DNA from: Flexifilum sp034437395
GTDB lineage: Bacteria > Chloroflexota > Anaerolineae > Aggregatilineales > Phototrophicaceae
Length of the DNA: 64,000 nt
NCBI GenBank assembly: GCA_034437395.1
Contig: DAOTUN010000054.1
Location: 1-64,000 of the forward strand
Direction: 5' to 3'
In this document: positions 1-8,167 of the stretch, one piece after another
How the letters are laid out: each line of letters starts with the position of its first letter
Numbering within the stretch: position 1 is the first letter of the stretch
Position numbers and translations under genes: made by a program
The notes under the pieces: generated by a model
Databases searched by the model: none
What the model saw: only the letters and a program-made list of their open reading frames with translations
What the model was told of the DNA's origin: nothing

Positions 1-1573
1 CCGTGTCGGCTTCGCGTCCATCATCCGCATCGTAAGGATAAGGCGTGTACAGCGATCGTGTCCACTCCCAGACATTGCCGCTCAGATGCAGCGCCCCGAC
101 CCACGACGCGCCGCCCGGCAGCGAATCGGCGGCTTGCGTGGTATCGGCATCGGACGACTCGACTGTCACGCCCGCGTCGAAAGTGTCGCCATACGGGTAG
201 ATCAAGCCGTCTGGTCCGCGCGCTGCATATTCCCATTCCGCCTCGCTCGGCAGCCGGGCAGCGCGCCGCGTGCAAAAGTCGCGCGCCTCGAACCAGGTGA
301 TCTGCTCGACCGGGAGCAGATCGCCGCCGAACCAATTCGCATTCGCTTTCACGCCGTCGAACGCCGCGAACTGCGCCTGGGTCACCTCGGTCTTATCGAT
401 CCAGAACGGCGCCTCGAAGCACAGCTGGTTACCGTTCTGCTCGTCCTCGCCGATGGTGAAGCAGCCCGCTGGCACCCTGACCATCGCCACCCCGCCGAAG
501 TCCTGCTCACGCGCTGTCCACTGCGCGTTCGATGTGACGGGATTGCCCGCCTCGCCCAACGGGATCGGCGTGCTGGATGGCGTGGGCGTATCCGTCCAGG
601 CGGCGGCGGTGGCGGTGCGGTCGAGCTGATTTTGCGTCGCGGTCAGGCGCGCGGCGGCGGTGGCGCGCACATCCGGGGTGGGGGTATCCGTCCAGGCGTC
701 GGCGGTGGCGGTCAGCATCGCGGCGGTCGCTGCGACCGCCGCCGCCGCGATGGTCGCCTGTTCAACCACCAGTCCAGCCATGACTGCGCGCAGCGTGGCT
801 TCGTCCTGAGTGGCGTTCAGCGTCGCGGTTGGCGTCGGCGGGACGGGGGTTGGTGTGGGGGGCACGAACGTGTCGGTCGCGCTTGGCGTCGGCGGATCGG
901 CTGAGGCAGGCATGTCGGTCGCGGTCGGCGGGACGACCAGTGCCAGCGCGGTCCCGGTCTGCGTCGGGATTGTCGGTGGGGTCGGTGTCGGGGCGCCATC
1001 GCCCGGCAGCAGGAGCAGCCCGATCAACAGCGCGACGACGACTGCCAGGGCGATCCCCGCAATGAGCAGCACGGGTGACAGCCTGGCGCGGCGGGTGGGC
1101 AGCGGCACAGGCGCCAGCGCTTCGATGGGCTGAGAAGGAGCGATTGTCGCGCCCGGCAGCGGCGGAGGTGTGACGCCCTTACCGGGCAGCAGATGACGAG
1201 ACAGCGCCTCCACAAATTCGTCACGCAGCGCAATGGGTGCGCCGTCCTGCATCGGTTCGTATTGCAGATTGCCGAGACGTGAGAAGGGGTCGCCATCGAT
1301 CAGCACGGGAAAGATCGAACGGCGGTGCTTCTTGTTTTCCGCCACCAGAATTTCTCTCTCGACCCATTCTGATGCCAGCGAATTGGGCGACATGATGACG
1401 ATGAATGCCGCACAGCCGACGATATTTTTCTCGATCGTCGGCCACCACTGCTCGGACGACACCAGCCGCGTCTCGTCCATCCACACCGCGAAGCCTTGGT
1501 CTGTCAGCAGCGCCCGCAGGTGACGCGCGAACTCGATATCGATTTTGCTGTAGCTGATGAAGATGTGCGACAT
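1..1573 (-). CDS. TIR domain - membrane segment - FGE-sulfatase domain protein (3' end beyond window)
   Basis: The frame opens at ATG 1573 and is still open at base 1, so about 524 residues are visible and the C-terminus is missing. Residues 1-135 form a TIR domain: it begins with FISYSKID and carries SPNSLASEWVEREI, in which E74 sits where the NAD-cleaving glutamate of bacterial TIR proteins is found. A single hydrophobic segment lies at about 163-188. It is followed by a long Pro/Thr/Ala-rich linker, then from about 360 an FGE-sulfatase (formylglycine-generating-enzyme-like, C-type lectin fold) domain with VRVPAGCFTIG, WIDKTEVTQAQF, RLPSEAEWEYAARG and SGNVWEWTRSLY. I infer a membrane-anchored sensor or signalling protein with the TIR domain inside and the FGE domain outside. 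Such lectin-fold domains can be variable targets of diversity-generating retroelements, but the part that would show this is outside the window. Confidence 0.85.
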   Translation of the reverse strand, partial: MSHIFISYSKIDIEFARHLRALLTDQGFAVWMDETRLVSSEQWWPTIEKNIVGCAAFIVIMSPNSLASEWVEREILVAENKKHRRSIFPVLIDGDPFSRLGNLQYEPMQDGAPIALRDEFVEALSRHLLPGKGVTPPPLPGATIAPSQPIEALAPVPLPTRRARLSPVLLIAGIALAVVVALLIGLLLLPGDGAPTPTPPTIPTQTGTALALVVPPTATDMPASADPPTPSATDTFVPPTPTPVPPTPTATLNATQDEATLRAVMAGLVVEQATIAAAAVAATAAMLTATADAWTDTPTPDVRATAAARLTATQNQLDRTATAAAWTDTPTPSSTPIPLGEAGNPVTSNAQWTAREQDFGGVAMVRVPAGCFTIGEDEQNGNQLCFEAPFWIDKTEVTQAQFAAFDGVKANANWFGGDLLPVEQITWFEARDFCTRRAARLPSEAEWEYAARGPDGLIYPYGDTFDAGVTVESSDADTTQAADSLPGGASWVGALHLSGNVWEWTRSLYTPYPYDADDGREADT

Positions 1574-1651
1574 GGTCGACCCCCGGCGGCGTGGATGCGC
1601 ACATCCTAACACGGAGTCCGACCGCCGTCCACAATCTGCATGGACGATACC

Positions 1652-1673
1652 GGGACGCATCGTGCTGCGCCCC
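1652..1673. repeat. Degenerate copy of palindrome family A
   Basis: GGGACGCA and TGCGCCCC arms around a 6-base loop, with one mismatch. It lies in the 129-base gap between the start of the TIR gene and the end of the PhyH gene. It resembles the better-preserved GGACGCAT/ATGCGTCC palindromes elsewhere in the window. Confidence 0.45.
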
Positions 1674-1702
1674 GCCCGCCTGGTTGGTTCCTGCCACGAC
1701 CT

Positions 1703-2530
1703 CTACTCGACTCGGCGCGTGTACAACAGCGGATTGCGCGCGCTGGCGGCGATCGCACCGGGCAGTATGCCTGGAATCCAGTCGCGCAGATCGGCTTCCT
1801 GATTGGCGTTCTTCGGCTGCATCACGCGCATATCGGCGTCTATGTAGATCATCGTCATGACGGCACGGGCGCGATCGCTCTGGTTGGCGCCCGCGCGGTG
1901 GAATGTCCAGCCCATGTGATAGCTGACCTCGCCCAGGTCGAATGGCGCTTCGTCCACCGTGAACCCGCCGGATGCCACCTGATCCGCGATGTATTTTTCG
2001 CTCTCGTCGCTGATGCCCAGGCTGCGTCCGAGATCGACCTGCTGCGTCCCCGCCGCGAACGCCAGCGGACCGAGCTCCATCGGCGTCGCCTGCAGTGGAA
2101 TCCAGACTGTGGCGGTGCGGTCGGTCTCCAGGGGCCAGTAGAACTGGTCGGCGTGCCAGGGGGTGATCCCGCCGCCTGCCTCTTTGTAGAGCGCCTGATC
2201 GTGGTACAGGCGCACGCCCTCGACCTCCAGCAGATCGGCGGCGATCTGTGCCAGACGCGCGCTGAAGACGAAGGCGCGCACGGTCTCGCTGTGTTCAAAC
2301 AGGTTCATCACCTGTAAAAACGCTTTTTGGTAGGTGCTGCGCTCTTCCATCGGCAGATGCAGCGTATTCAATTCCCTGACCATGCGCGTGATCTCGGCAC
2401 CGTAGTGCGTCAGCACCTCCGGCGCCAATACCTGCTTCAGCTTGATATAGCCGTTGGCGCGAAAGAATGCCAGATGGTCTGGGGTGATGGGGTAGTGTGA
2501 AGTCAGGTCGAGTGGTGTGGTCTGGGTCAT
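1703..2530 (-). CDS. Phytanoyl-CoA dioxygenase (PhyH) family protein
   Basis: A 275-residue protein of the Fe(II)/2-oxoglutarate-dependent PhyH family, which hydroxylates acyl-CoA or small-molecule substrates. The facial triad is visible: H126 and D128 in TPWHADQFYW, and the distal H211 in GWTFHRAG. R222, eleven residues further on, sits where PhyH enzymes bind the 2-oxoglutarate carboxylate. Length is typical. It starts at ATG 2530. No pathway neighbours are present, so the substrate cannot be named. It could act on a secondary metabolite or on a lipid. Confidence 0.85.
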   Translation of the reverse strand: MTQTTPLDLTSHYPITPDHLAFFRANGYIKLKQVLAPEVLTHYGAEITRMVRELNTLHLPMEERSTYQKAFLQVMNLFEHSETVRAFVFSARLAQIAADLLEVEGVRLYHDQALYKEAGGGITPWHADQFYWPLETDRTATVWIPLQATPMELGPLAFAAGTQQVDLGRSLGISDESEKYIADQVASGGFTVDEAPFDLGEVSYHMGWTFHRAGANQSDRARAVMTMIYIDADMRVMQPKNANQEADLRDWIPGILPGAIAASARNPLLYTRRVE

Positions 2531-2687
2531 GATGCTGGCTCCGTATCAGTTCAGGCAGATAGAGCGTATCGTAACCTAATCCTGACGCGAGGAGTACTGT
2601 TTTTGCAGCGCATTCCAAACCTTTTCTGCTCGAAAAGACGACTCACATGCAGTGCATTGCGCCCGTACAAGTTGGCGTGTCGTATCG

Positions 2688-2693
2688 TATAAT
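2688..2693 (+). promoter_or_regulatory. Perfect -10 hexamer (TATAAT) before the YqjD-like gene
   Basis: TATAAT lies about 44 bases upstream of ATG 2737. No convincing -35 element is seen at normal spacing. The implied transcription start near 2700 falls downstream of the in-frame ATG at 2647, which argues for the later start. Confidence 0.5.
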
Positions 2694-2736
2694 ACGGTGC
2701 ATAGTGGATCGAGCGGGTTATCGCAAAGGATGTGCC

Positions 2737-3153
2737 ATGATCAGCAAGAATGGCGTCACCGATCGTTTTGACGAGGCAAAAGAAAAACTCAGCGACGATT
2801 TGCAGGACGCCGCCGATCAGATCAGTGCCGAGGCAGTCGAGCTGGCACGCGAGCTGCGTCAGACAGCCGACGAAGCGCGGAAGGGCATGATCAGGACGCT
2901 CAACGAGTCGGCGCTGAATCTGCGCCAGGGCACCCGCGACGCCGGCGGCTCGCCAGAGATTGTCGGCGCGGTCGATCAGGTCGCCAAAGGATTCGAGCGT
3001 GCCGCCAGCTATCTGGACGAGCGCACGGTGGACGAGATTCGTCAGGACGCCGAACAGACGATCAAGCAAAATTCGACTCTGATTATCATTGTGGTCTTGA
3101 TCGTCGGCGTGATTCTCGGCGTGCTGCTGCGCGGCAGCGGCGACAAGAAATAG
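2737..3153 (+). CDS. YqjD/ElaB-like tail-anchored membrane protein
   Basis: 138 residues if begun at ATG 2737, which follows an AAAGGA ribosome site. An in-frame ATG at 2647 would lie upstream of the likely transcription start. The body is amphipathic and rich in Ala, Glu, Asp and Gln, predicted helical or coiled coil. A C-terminal hydrophobic helix at about 110-130 (STLIIIVVLIVGVILGVLL) ends in a short GSGDKK tail. This is the layout of the YqjD/ElaB/DUF883 group, small inner-membrane proteins linked in enterobacteria to ribosome association and stress. Here only the architecture supports the match; no function can be deduced. Confidence 0.6.
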   Translation: MISKNGVTDRFDEAKEKLSDDLQDAADQISAEAVELARELRQTADEARKGMIRTLNESALNLRQGTRDAGGSPEIVGAVDQVAKGFERAASYLDERTVDEIRQDAEQTIKQNSTLIIIVVLIVGVILGVLLRGSGDKK

Positions 3154-3163
3154 TCGGACGCTG

Positions 3164-3487
3164 ATGGTCAAATTGATCGTACAGTTTTACCTCCCCGGCG
3201 ACGTGGACGTATTCGAATTCGCCTACAACGATTTTCTGGCGCTGGTCGAGCGGATGCCGTCGGTCAGACGCCGTCAGGTGAACAGCGTGCTGGGATCGCC
3301 TGTGGGTGAGACGCGGCTGTATCGCATCCTGGAAGTCTATTTCGACGACTATGCCCAGATGGAGGCAGCACTGCGCTCCCCGGCTGGACAGGAAGCGGGT
3401 GGCGAACTGCGACGGCTGCCCGGCGGCTTCGAGATGATTTTCACCGATGTCTACGAAGAAGTTGGGGGCGTCACGCCGACCGCGTGA
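3164..3487 (+). CDS. EthD-family small protein (dimeric alpha/beta barrel)
   Basis: A 107-residue protein beginning MVKLIVQFYLPGDVDVFEFAY, with the PS(V)..R beta-strand region and a C-terminal GGFEMIFTDVYEEV, as in EthD-like ferredoxin-fold proteins. These form dimers and are found in degradative or stress gene clusters; the biochemical role is often unknown. It starts 10 bases after the preceding gene, so the two are probably co-transcribed. No catalytic residues can be assigned. Confidence 0.65.
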   Translation: MVKLIVQFYLPGDVDVFEFAYNDFLALVERMPSVRRRQVNSVLGSPVGETRLYRILEVYFDDYAQMEAALRSPAGQEAGGELRRLPGGFEMIFTDVYEEVGGVTPTA

Positions 3488-3544
3488 GCCACGCTATTTG
3501 ACGGTTATCTACCCCACATCCATACGGAAGGTCACACCGCACCC

Positions 3545-4123
3545 ATGCAAGCACTGAAAGAGCGCATCCTCGCTGAAGGACGCAATTTAGGCAGTGGCAT
3601 CCTCAAGATCGACAGCCTGCTCAATCACCAGATTTACCCTGACCTGATGCAGCAGATGGGGCAGGAGATCGCGGCACGCTTCAGCGGCACCGCCATCGAT
3701 CGTATCCTGACCGCCGAGATCAGCGGGATCGCTCCGGCGCTGATGACCGGGCTGGCGCTCGGTGTGCCGATCGTCTACGCCCGCAAGATCAAGCCGATCA
3801 CCATGTTTGGACCGATCTTCCTGGAGACAGCGCCGAGCCACACCAAAGGCAGCGATGTCAACCTGCTGGTGTCGGCAGAATTCATGCCGACCGACCAGAA
3901 TGTCCTGGTGATCGACGACTTTTTGGCGACGGGCAAGACGTTACGCGCACTGGCGCGCATCGTCGAGGGCGCGGGATCGCGCGTGGTCGGCGTCGGCGTG
4001 GTGGTCGAGAAGTCGTTCGAGGGCGGACGCGATTATATGCGCGTCAAGGGCTACACCATGCCGATCGAGGCGCTGGTCACCATCACCAGTATGGACGACG
4101 GCAAGATCGTGTTCGCGGACTAA
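3545..4123 (+). CDS. xpt: Xanthine phosphoribosyltransferase
   Basis: A 192-residue type I phosphoribosyltransferase, the usual Xpt length. It converts xanthine and PRPP to XMP in the cytoplasm. The PRPP-binding loop VLVIDDFLATGKT lies at about 120-132, and the N-terminal MQALKERILAEGRNLGSGILKID matches Xpt. Seven bases separate it from guaA, which turns XMP into GMP, so the pair forms a short salvage route to GMP. The 57-base gap upstream is too short for a purine riboswitch. A GGAAGG lies rather far (about 15 bases) from the ATG. Confidence 0.92.
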   Translation: MQALKERILAEGRNLGSGILKIDSLLNHQIYPDLMQQMGQEIAARFSGTAIDRILTAEISGIAPALMTGLALGVPIVYARKIKPITMFGPIFLETAPSHTKGSDVNLLVSAEFMPTDQNVLVIDDFLATGKTLRALARIVEGAGSRVVGVGVVVEKSFEGGRDYMRVKGYTMPIEALVTITSMDDGKIVFAD

Positions 4124-4130
4124 CGGATCG

Positions 4131-5696
4131 ATGACACCGATGTCCGACGATTTACGCCAGGGCGGGATCGCCATCCTCGATTTTGGTTCGCAGTACACCC
4201 AGTTGATCGCGCGGCGCGTGCGTGAACAGGGTGTGTACGCCGAAGTATTCGCGCACGACGCGCCGCCAGAACGGATCACGCAGCACGCCCCGCGCGGCGT
4301 GATCCTGTCCGGCGGACCGAACAGCATCTATGAGGAAGGCGCCCCGCAGATGCCCGCCTTTCTGCTCGACGGGGCGCGCGGGCTGCTCGGTATCTGCTAT
4401 GGGATGCAGGCGCTCACCTTTGCGCTCGGCGGTCGCGTCGCCCCGGCAGAACGGCGCGAGTATGGCGGCGCGACCATCGCCACCCGTCCATCGCCGCTGA
4501 CCGACGGTCTGCCCGCGACGATGCCCGTATGGATGAGTCACGGCGATCGTATCGAGGCGCCGCCGGACGGATTCGAATCGCTGGCGTCGTCGGACAATGC
4601 GCCGTTCGCGGCGATGGGTGACGCGGCGCGGCGCATCTATGGCGTGCAGTTTCATCCTGAAGTGGTGCATACCCCGCAGGGTGTCGATCTGCTGCGCAAT
4701 TTCCTGTTCACGGTGTGCGGCTGTGCGGCGAAATGGTCACCTGCCGCCTTCATCGACGACGCGATCGCGCGCATTCAGGCGCGGGTCGGCGGCGATCGGG
4801 TGATGCTGGCACTGAGCGGCGGCGTCGATTCGGCGGTGGCGGGCGCGCTGCTTCAGCGCGCGATCGGGGATCGGCTGCTGGCTGTCTTCGTCAATAACGG
4901 ATTGCTGCGTCAGAACGAGGCGAACGAGGTCGTCGCAGTGTTTGGCGGCGATCGCGGCATGAACCTGTCGCCCGTCGATGCGACCGAGACTTTCCTGTCG
5001 GCGCTGGATGGCGTGACCGACCCGGAAGCCAAGCGCAAGATCATCGGCAGGATTTTCATCGACGTATTCAGCGCCGAGGCGCGCCGCCTGGAAGCTGATG
5101 GCGTGCGCTTTCTGGCGCAGGGCACGATCTATCCCGATGTGATCGAGAGCGCCGGGGGCAGCAAGACCGCGAAGGTGATCAAGAGTCATCACAATGTCGG
5201 CGGTCTGCCATCCGACCTGCATTTCGAGCTGATCGAGCCGCTGCGCGACCTGTTCAAGGACGAGGTGCGCGCGGTCGGCACGGCGTTGGGCTTGCCCGAC
5301 GCGATCGTGTGGCGCCAGCCCTTTCCGGGTCCTGGTCTGGCGGTGCGCTGTCTGGGTGTGATCACCTGGGAGCGCCTGGAGACCTTGCGCGCCGCCGACG
5401 CGATTTTCCGCGCGGAGCTGGAGTCCGCCGGGCTGCTGCGCAATGGAACCGCGCAAGCGTTCGCGGTGCTGCTGCCCGTGAAGAGCGTCGGCGTGATGGG
5501 TGACAACCGCACCTATGAAGAAGTGATCGCCTTGCGCGCCGTCACCACCGACGATTTTATGACGGCGGACTGGGCGCGGCTGCCCTATGATCTGATCGGG
5601 CGGGTCAGCACCCGCATCGTGCAGGAGGTGCAGGGCGTCAACCGCGTCGTCTACGACGTGACCAGCAAGCCGCCAGGCACGATCGAATGGGAATGA
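4131..5696 (+). CDS. guaA: GMP synthase (glutamine-hydrolysing)
   Basis: 521 residues, full length. It aminates XMP to GMP using glutamine and ATP. The N-terminal glutaminase domain has nucleophile C89 (GICYGMQ), with H175 and E177 in GVQFHPEVV. The ATP pyrophosphatase P-loop SGGVDS is at 229-234. The C-terminal dimerisation domain ends in the usual NRVVYDVTSKPPGTIEWE. ATG 4131 is used; ATG 4140 is in frame and equally possible. It is co-directional and nearly contiguous with xpt. Confidence 0.97.
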   Translation: MTPMSDDLRQGGIAILDFGSQYTQLIARRVREQGVYAEVFAHDAPPERITQHAPRGVILSGGPNSIYEEGAPQMPAFLLDGARGLLGICYGMQALTFALGGRVAPAERREYGGATIATRPSPLTDGLPATMPVWMSHGDRIEAPPDGFESLASSDNAPFAAMGDAARRIYGVQFHPEVVHTPQGVDLLRNFLFTVCGCAAKWSPAAFIDDAIARIQARVGGDRVMLALSGGVDSAVAGALLQRAIGDRLLAVFVNNGLLRQNEANEVVAVFGGDRGMNLSPVDATETFLSALDGVTDPEAKRKIIGRIFIDVFSAEARRLEADGVRFLAQGTIYPDVIESAGGSKTAKVIKSHHNVGGLPSDLHFELIEPLRDLFKDEVRAVGTALGLPDAIVWRQPFPGPGLAVRCLGVITWERLETLRAADAIFRAELESAGLLRNGTAQAFAVLLPVKSVGVMGDNRTYEEVIALRAVTTDDFMTADWARLPYDLIGRVSTRIVQEVQGVNRVVYDVTSKPPGTIEWE

Positions 5697-5719
5697 GCGC
5701 CGAGAACAGTCTGTCGTTA

Positions 5720-5780
5720 GGGACGCATAACTATGCGTCCCCAATTCAAGTTGCTCGTAGCGACGCATCACCATGCGTCC
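5720..5780. repeat. Two tandem copies of palindrome family A
   Basis: Copy one (5720-5741) has perfect 10-base arms GGGACGCATA/TATGCGTCCC around AC. Copy two (5763-5778) has ACGCAT and ATGCGT arms around CACC. Both sit between the convergent guaA and chitinase genes, where a bidirectional terminator would be expected. Neither is followed by a T-run. Confidence 0.8.
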
Positions 5781-5787
5781 GTTGAAC

Positions 5788-6996
5788 TCAGGGCGCGCTC
5801 AAGGTGTCGAATAACGCCGACAGCAGCGCCGACTCGGTCGTGTCCTGGCTCAGTTCCCACAACATGACCCCGCCCAATCCGTTCTCGCGCACATATTCCG
5901 CTTTAACCGCCAGCGATTCGGGGTCATCGTAGGTGATCATGATCCCATCGTCGGCGTTGTAGAGCCAGGGCACCTGCGCGGTCTCGTCCCAGAAACGTGT
6001 ATAGCTGTTCATCATATCCGGTGTCAGTTCATTGTACTCGAACGTGCCAGCGCTCCATCTGCCCTCAGGCAGGCTGGCAAACGATTGATGCAATCCATCC
6101 CCGTCGGCGGCGACCCCTGCCCAGCCGCGTCCATAGAATGCCACGCCCATCACCAGTTTGTCCGACGGCACGCCCAATGCCAGATACGCGCGCAGGGCGG
6201 TGTCCACGCTGGTGCCTTCGGGTGGATTGGCGGTCGAGTCGAACAACGGCGCATTGAAGCCGGTCAGGTCGCTCCATGCACCGCTCATGTCATATGCCAT
6301 GACATTGATCCAATCCAACAGCGGATGAATGCGCGACCAGTCGAGCGTGGCATACGCCCGTTCGCCCGCGCCCGCCGCGATCGTCAGCAGGTAAGGGCGA
6401 CCGTCGGTGCTGCCTTGTGCGTCCAACTGCGCGCGAAATTCCGCCAGCAGCAGGATGAAATTCTCCTGGTCTTCGGGTCGTTCGATATTGCCGACGTTGC
6501 CGCCGCCTGTGGGGTATTCCCAGTCCAGGTCGATACCATCGAAGCCGTAGCGCAGCATAAAATCGACGCACGACGCGGCAAAACGCTGGCGCGACTCTGT
6601 GGTCAGCGCCATATCCGAGAATCTGCCCGACCACGTCCATCCGCCCACCGAGATCAAGGTTTGCAGATGAGGATACGCCTCTTTCAACAGGTTCAGTTGA
6701 TTGAAGTTGCCAGGCGGCGGTGATCCTGCATCGTTACCGAGATACACATGCTGTGTGTCTGCCCATTCGTCGCCCAGAATACATTCGCCCGTTTCAGAGA
6801 TATTGACGAACGCATAATTGATGTGCGTCAGTTTGTCAGCCGGAATTTCGTTGACGAAGTATTGGCGTCCGTATATTCCCCACGAGGTGAAGTAGCCGAT
6901 CACGCGGTAATCGGACGGTGACTCCTGTGCTGCCAGTGGCACCAGGGTCAATACTCCTAACACACAGGTGAGCAAAGACAACACACGTAAGTGCAT
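5788..6996 (-). CDS. Secreted glycoside hydrolase family 18 chitinase
   Basis: 402 residues from ATG 6996, chosen because a signal peptide (MHLRVLSLLTCVLGVLTLVP, probable cleavage after LAAQ) begins there and AAGGA precedes it. A longer upstream frame would bury the signal. The GH18 active-site motif DxxDxDxE is intact as FDGIDLDWEYP (D153, D156, D158, catalytic E160). SVGGW (116-120) and the C-terminal GVMLWELSQD are also typical. It cleaves beta-1,4-linked N-acetylglucosamine polymers by substrate-assisted catalysis outside the cell. No carbohydrate-binding module is present. It faces the polyamine transporter divergently. Confidence 0.92.
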   Translation of the reverse strand: MHLRVLSLLTCVLGVLTLVPLAAQESPSDYRVIGYFTSWGIYGRQYFVNEIPADKLTHINYAFVNISETGECILGDEWADTQHVYLGNDAGSPPPGNFNQLNLLKEAYPHLQTLISVGGWTWSGRFSDMALTTESRQRFAASCVDFMLRYGFDGIDLDWEYPTGGGNVGNIERPEDQENFILLLAEFRAQLDAQGSTDGRPYLLTIAAGAGERAYATLDWSRIHPLLDWINVMAYDMSGAWSDLTGFNAPLFDSTANPPEGTSVDTALRAYLALGVPSDKLVMGVAFYGRGWAGVAADGDGLHQSFASLPEGRWSAGTFEYNELTPDMMNSYTRFWDETAQVPWLYNADDGIMITYDDPESLAVKAEYVRENGLGGVMLWELSQDTTESALLSALFDTLSAP

Positions 6997-7125
6997 TATT
7001 CTTTTTCCTTTGGAGGCGTGTAATTCCCGGTCATTATGACACGAAATAACACGCATTGGTTTACTCGTCGCGTCTGTTCGCTGCAAACCTGCCCATTCCA
7101 GGACGCGACAGGTGGAATAAGGATC

Positions 7126-7159
7126 GGCGGCGCAGCGCGGGTTCGGCGTCTGCGCCGCC
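7126..7159. other. Strong hairpin in the divergent gap between chitinase and pot operon
   Basis: Perfect 10-base arms GGCGGCGCAG/CTGCGCCGCC with a 14-base loop, in the 285-base region 6997-7281. No T-run follows on either strand, so it is not an obvious terminator. A G8 tract at about 7204-7211 and a TTATAG-like sequence lie nearer the pot operon. It may be an operator or a leader structure; the function is unknown. Confidence 0.5.
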
Positions 7160-7281
7160 GCCAGATTAGAAAATTCATCCCTGCCCGCCATGATCGATCA
7201 TTGCGCGGGGGGGGTAGGGGTGTTATAGTCCCGGTCTGTGATCGGATACCCTGTTATTTACGAGGGTTGTCGGAGGACGTG

Positions 7282-8166
7282 GTGGCATTCAGCCTCGATA
7301 TTCAGTCTTCTGGTGGCTTCAAAACGCGCGAGCGCCGACGCGGGTTTCTCCTGGCAGTACCCGCGCTCATCTGGCTCGCCTTTTTCTTCATCGCTCCGCT
7401 CCTCATCGTGGTCGTCGTCAGCGTCCTCACACGCGGGTCACGCGGTGCGATCCTGCTGCCGCTCACGCTTGAACATTACCAACGCATTCTCAGCCCGGTC
7501 TTTCTGCCCGTATTTGGCGACTCGCTCTGGATCTCGTTTCTGACGACCGTGTTCTGTCTGCTGTTGGGTTACCCGCTGGCATTCTTCATCAGCACGCGGC
7601 GCAGCAAGCGGATGCAGAGTTTTGCGCTCTTCCTCGTAATCCTGCCATTCTGGACGAATTTCCTGGTGCGCACCTATGCCTGGCGGGTGCTGCTCGGCTC
7701 GGAAGGGACGATTAACGTCACCCTGATGAACCTGGGCGTGATCGCGCAGCCGCTGGAACTGCTCAATACCGATTTTGCTGTCCTCATCGGCTTGGTCTAC
7801 GGATTCTTGCCGTTCATGGTGCTGCCGATCTATTCCTCGGTCGAGCGCTTCGAGTTTCGCCTCGTTGAAGCCGCGCACGACCTGGGTGCCAACGATATCC
7901 GTGCCTTTTTGCGGGTCGTGGTGCCGCTGACGCTGCCCGGCGTGATCGCCGGCTGCATCCTGGTGTTCATTCCGGCGATCGGGTCGTTCATCACGCCTGA
8001 TCTGCTGGGCGGTACGTCCGGAATCATGATCGGCAATCTGATTCAGGGACAATTCAAGGGATCGGGTAACTGGCCCCTGGGATCGGCGGCGTCCGTAGTG
8101 ATGATGGGCATCGTCATGATGGGTTTGCTCTTATACGTCTGGATGGGCAGAAGGGCGGCGCGCTGA
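7282..8166 (+). CDS. potB: ABC transporter permease, spermidine/putrescine type (PotB-like)
   Basis: 294 residues from GTG 7282 (GGAGG at 7272-7276, 5 bases away; GTG 7279 is the alternative). The upstream extension in this frame has no membrane character. About six membrane helices are visible, the first at LLAVPALIWLAFFFIAPLLIVVVV. The coupling loop EAAHDLGANDIRAFLRVVVPLTLPG is the EAA motif that contacts the ATPase. It is the first gene of a potB-C-D-A operon importing polyamines or similar small cations. The substrate is inferred from family resemblance, not shown. Confidence 0.88.
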   Translation: MAFSLDIQSSGGFKTRERRRGFLLAVPALIWLAFFFIAPLLIVVVVSVLTRGSRGAILLPLTLEHYQRILSPVFLPVFGDSLWISFLTTVFCLLLGYPLAFFISTRRSKRMQSFALFLVILPFWTNFLVRTYAWRVLLGSEGTINVTLMNLGVIAQPLELLNTDFAVLIGLVYGFLPFMVLPIYSSVERFEFRLVEAAHDLGANDIRAFLRVVVPLTLPGVIAGCILVFIPAIGSFITPDLLGGTSGIMIGNLIQGQFKGSGNWPLGSAASVVMMGIVMMGLLLYVWMGRRAAR

Positions 8167-8167
8167 C

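Noticed and set aside
3488..3544. Purine riboswitch before xpt-guaA
   Set aside because: Only 57 bases are available and none of the conserved purine aptamer elements is visible.
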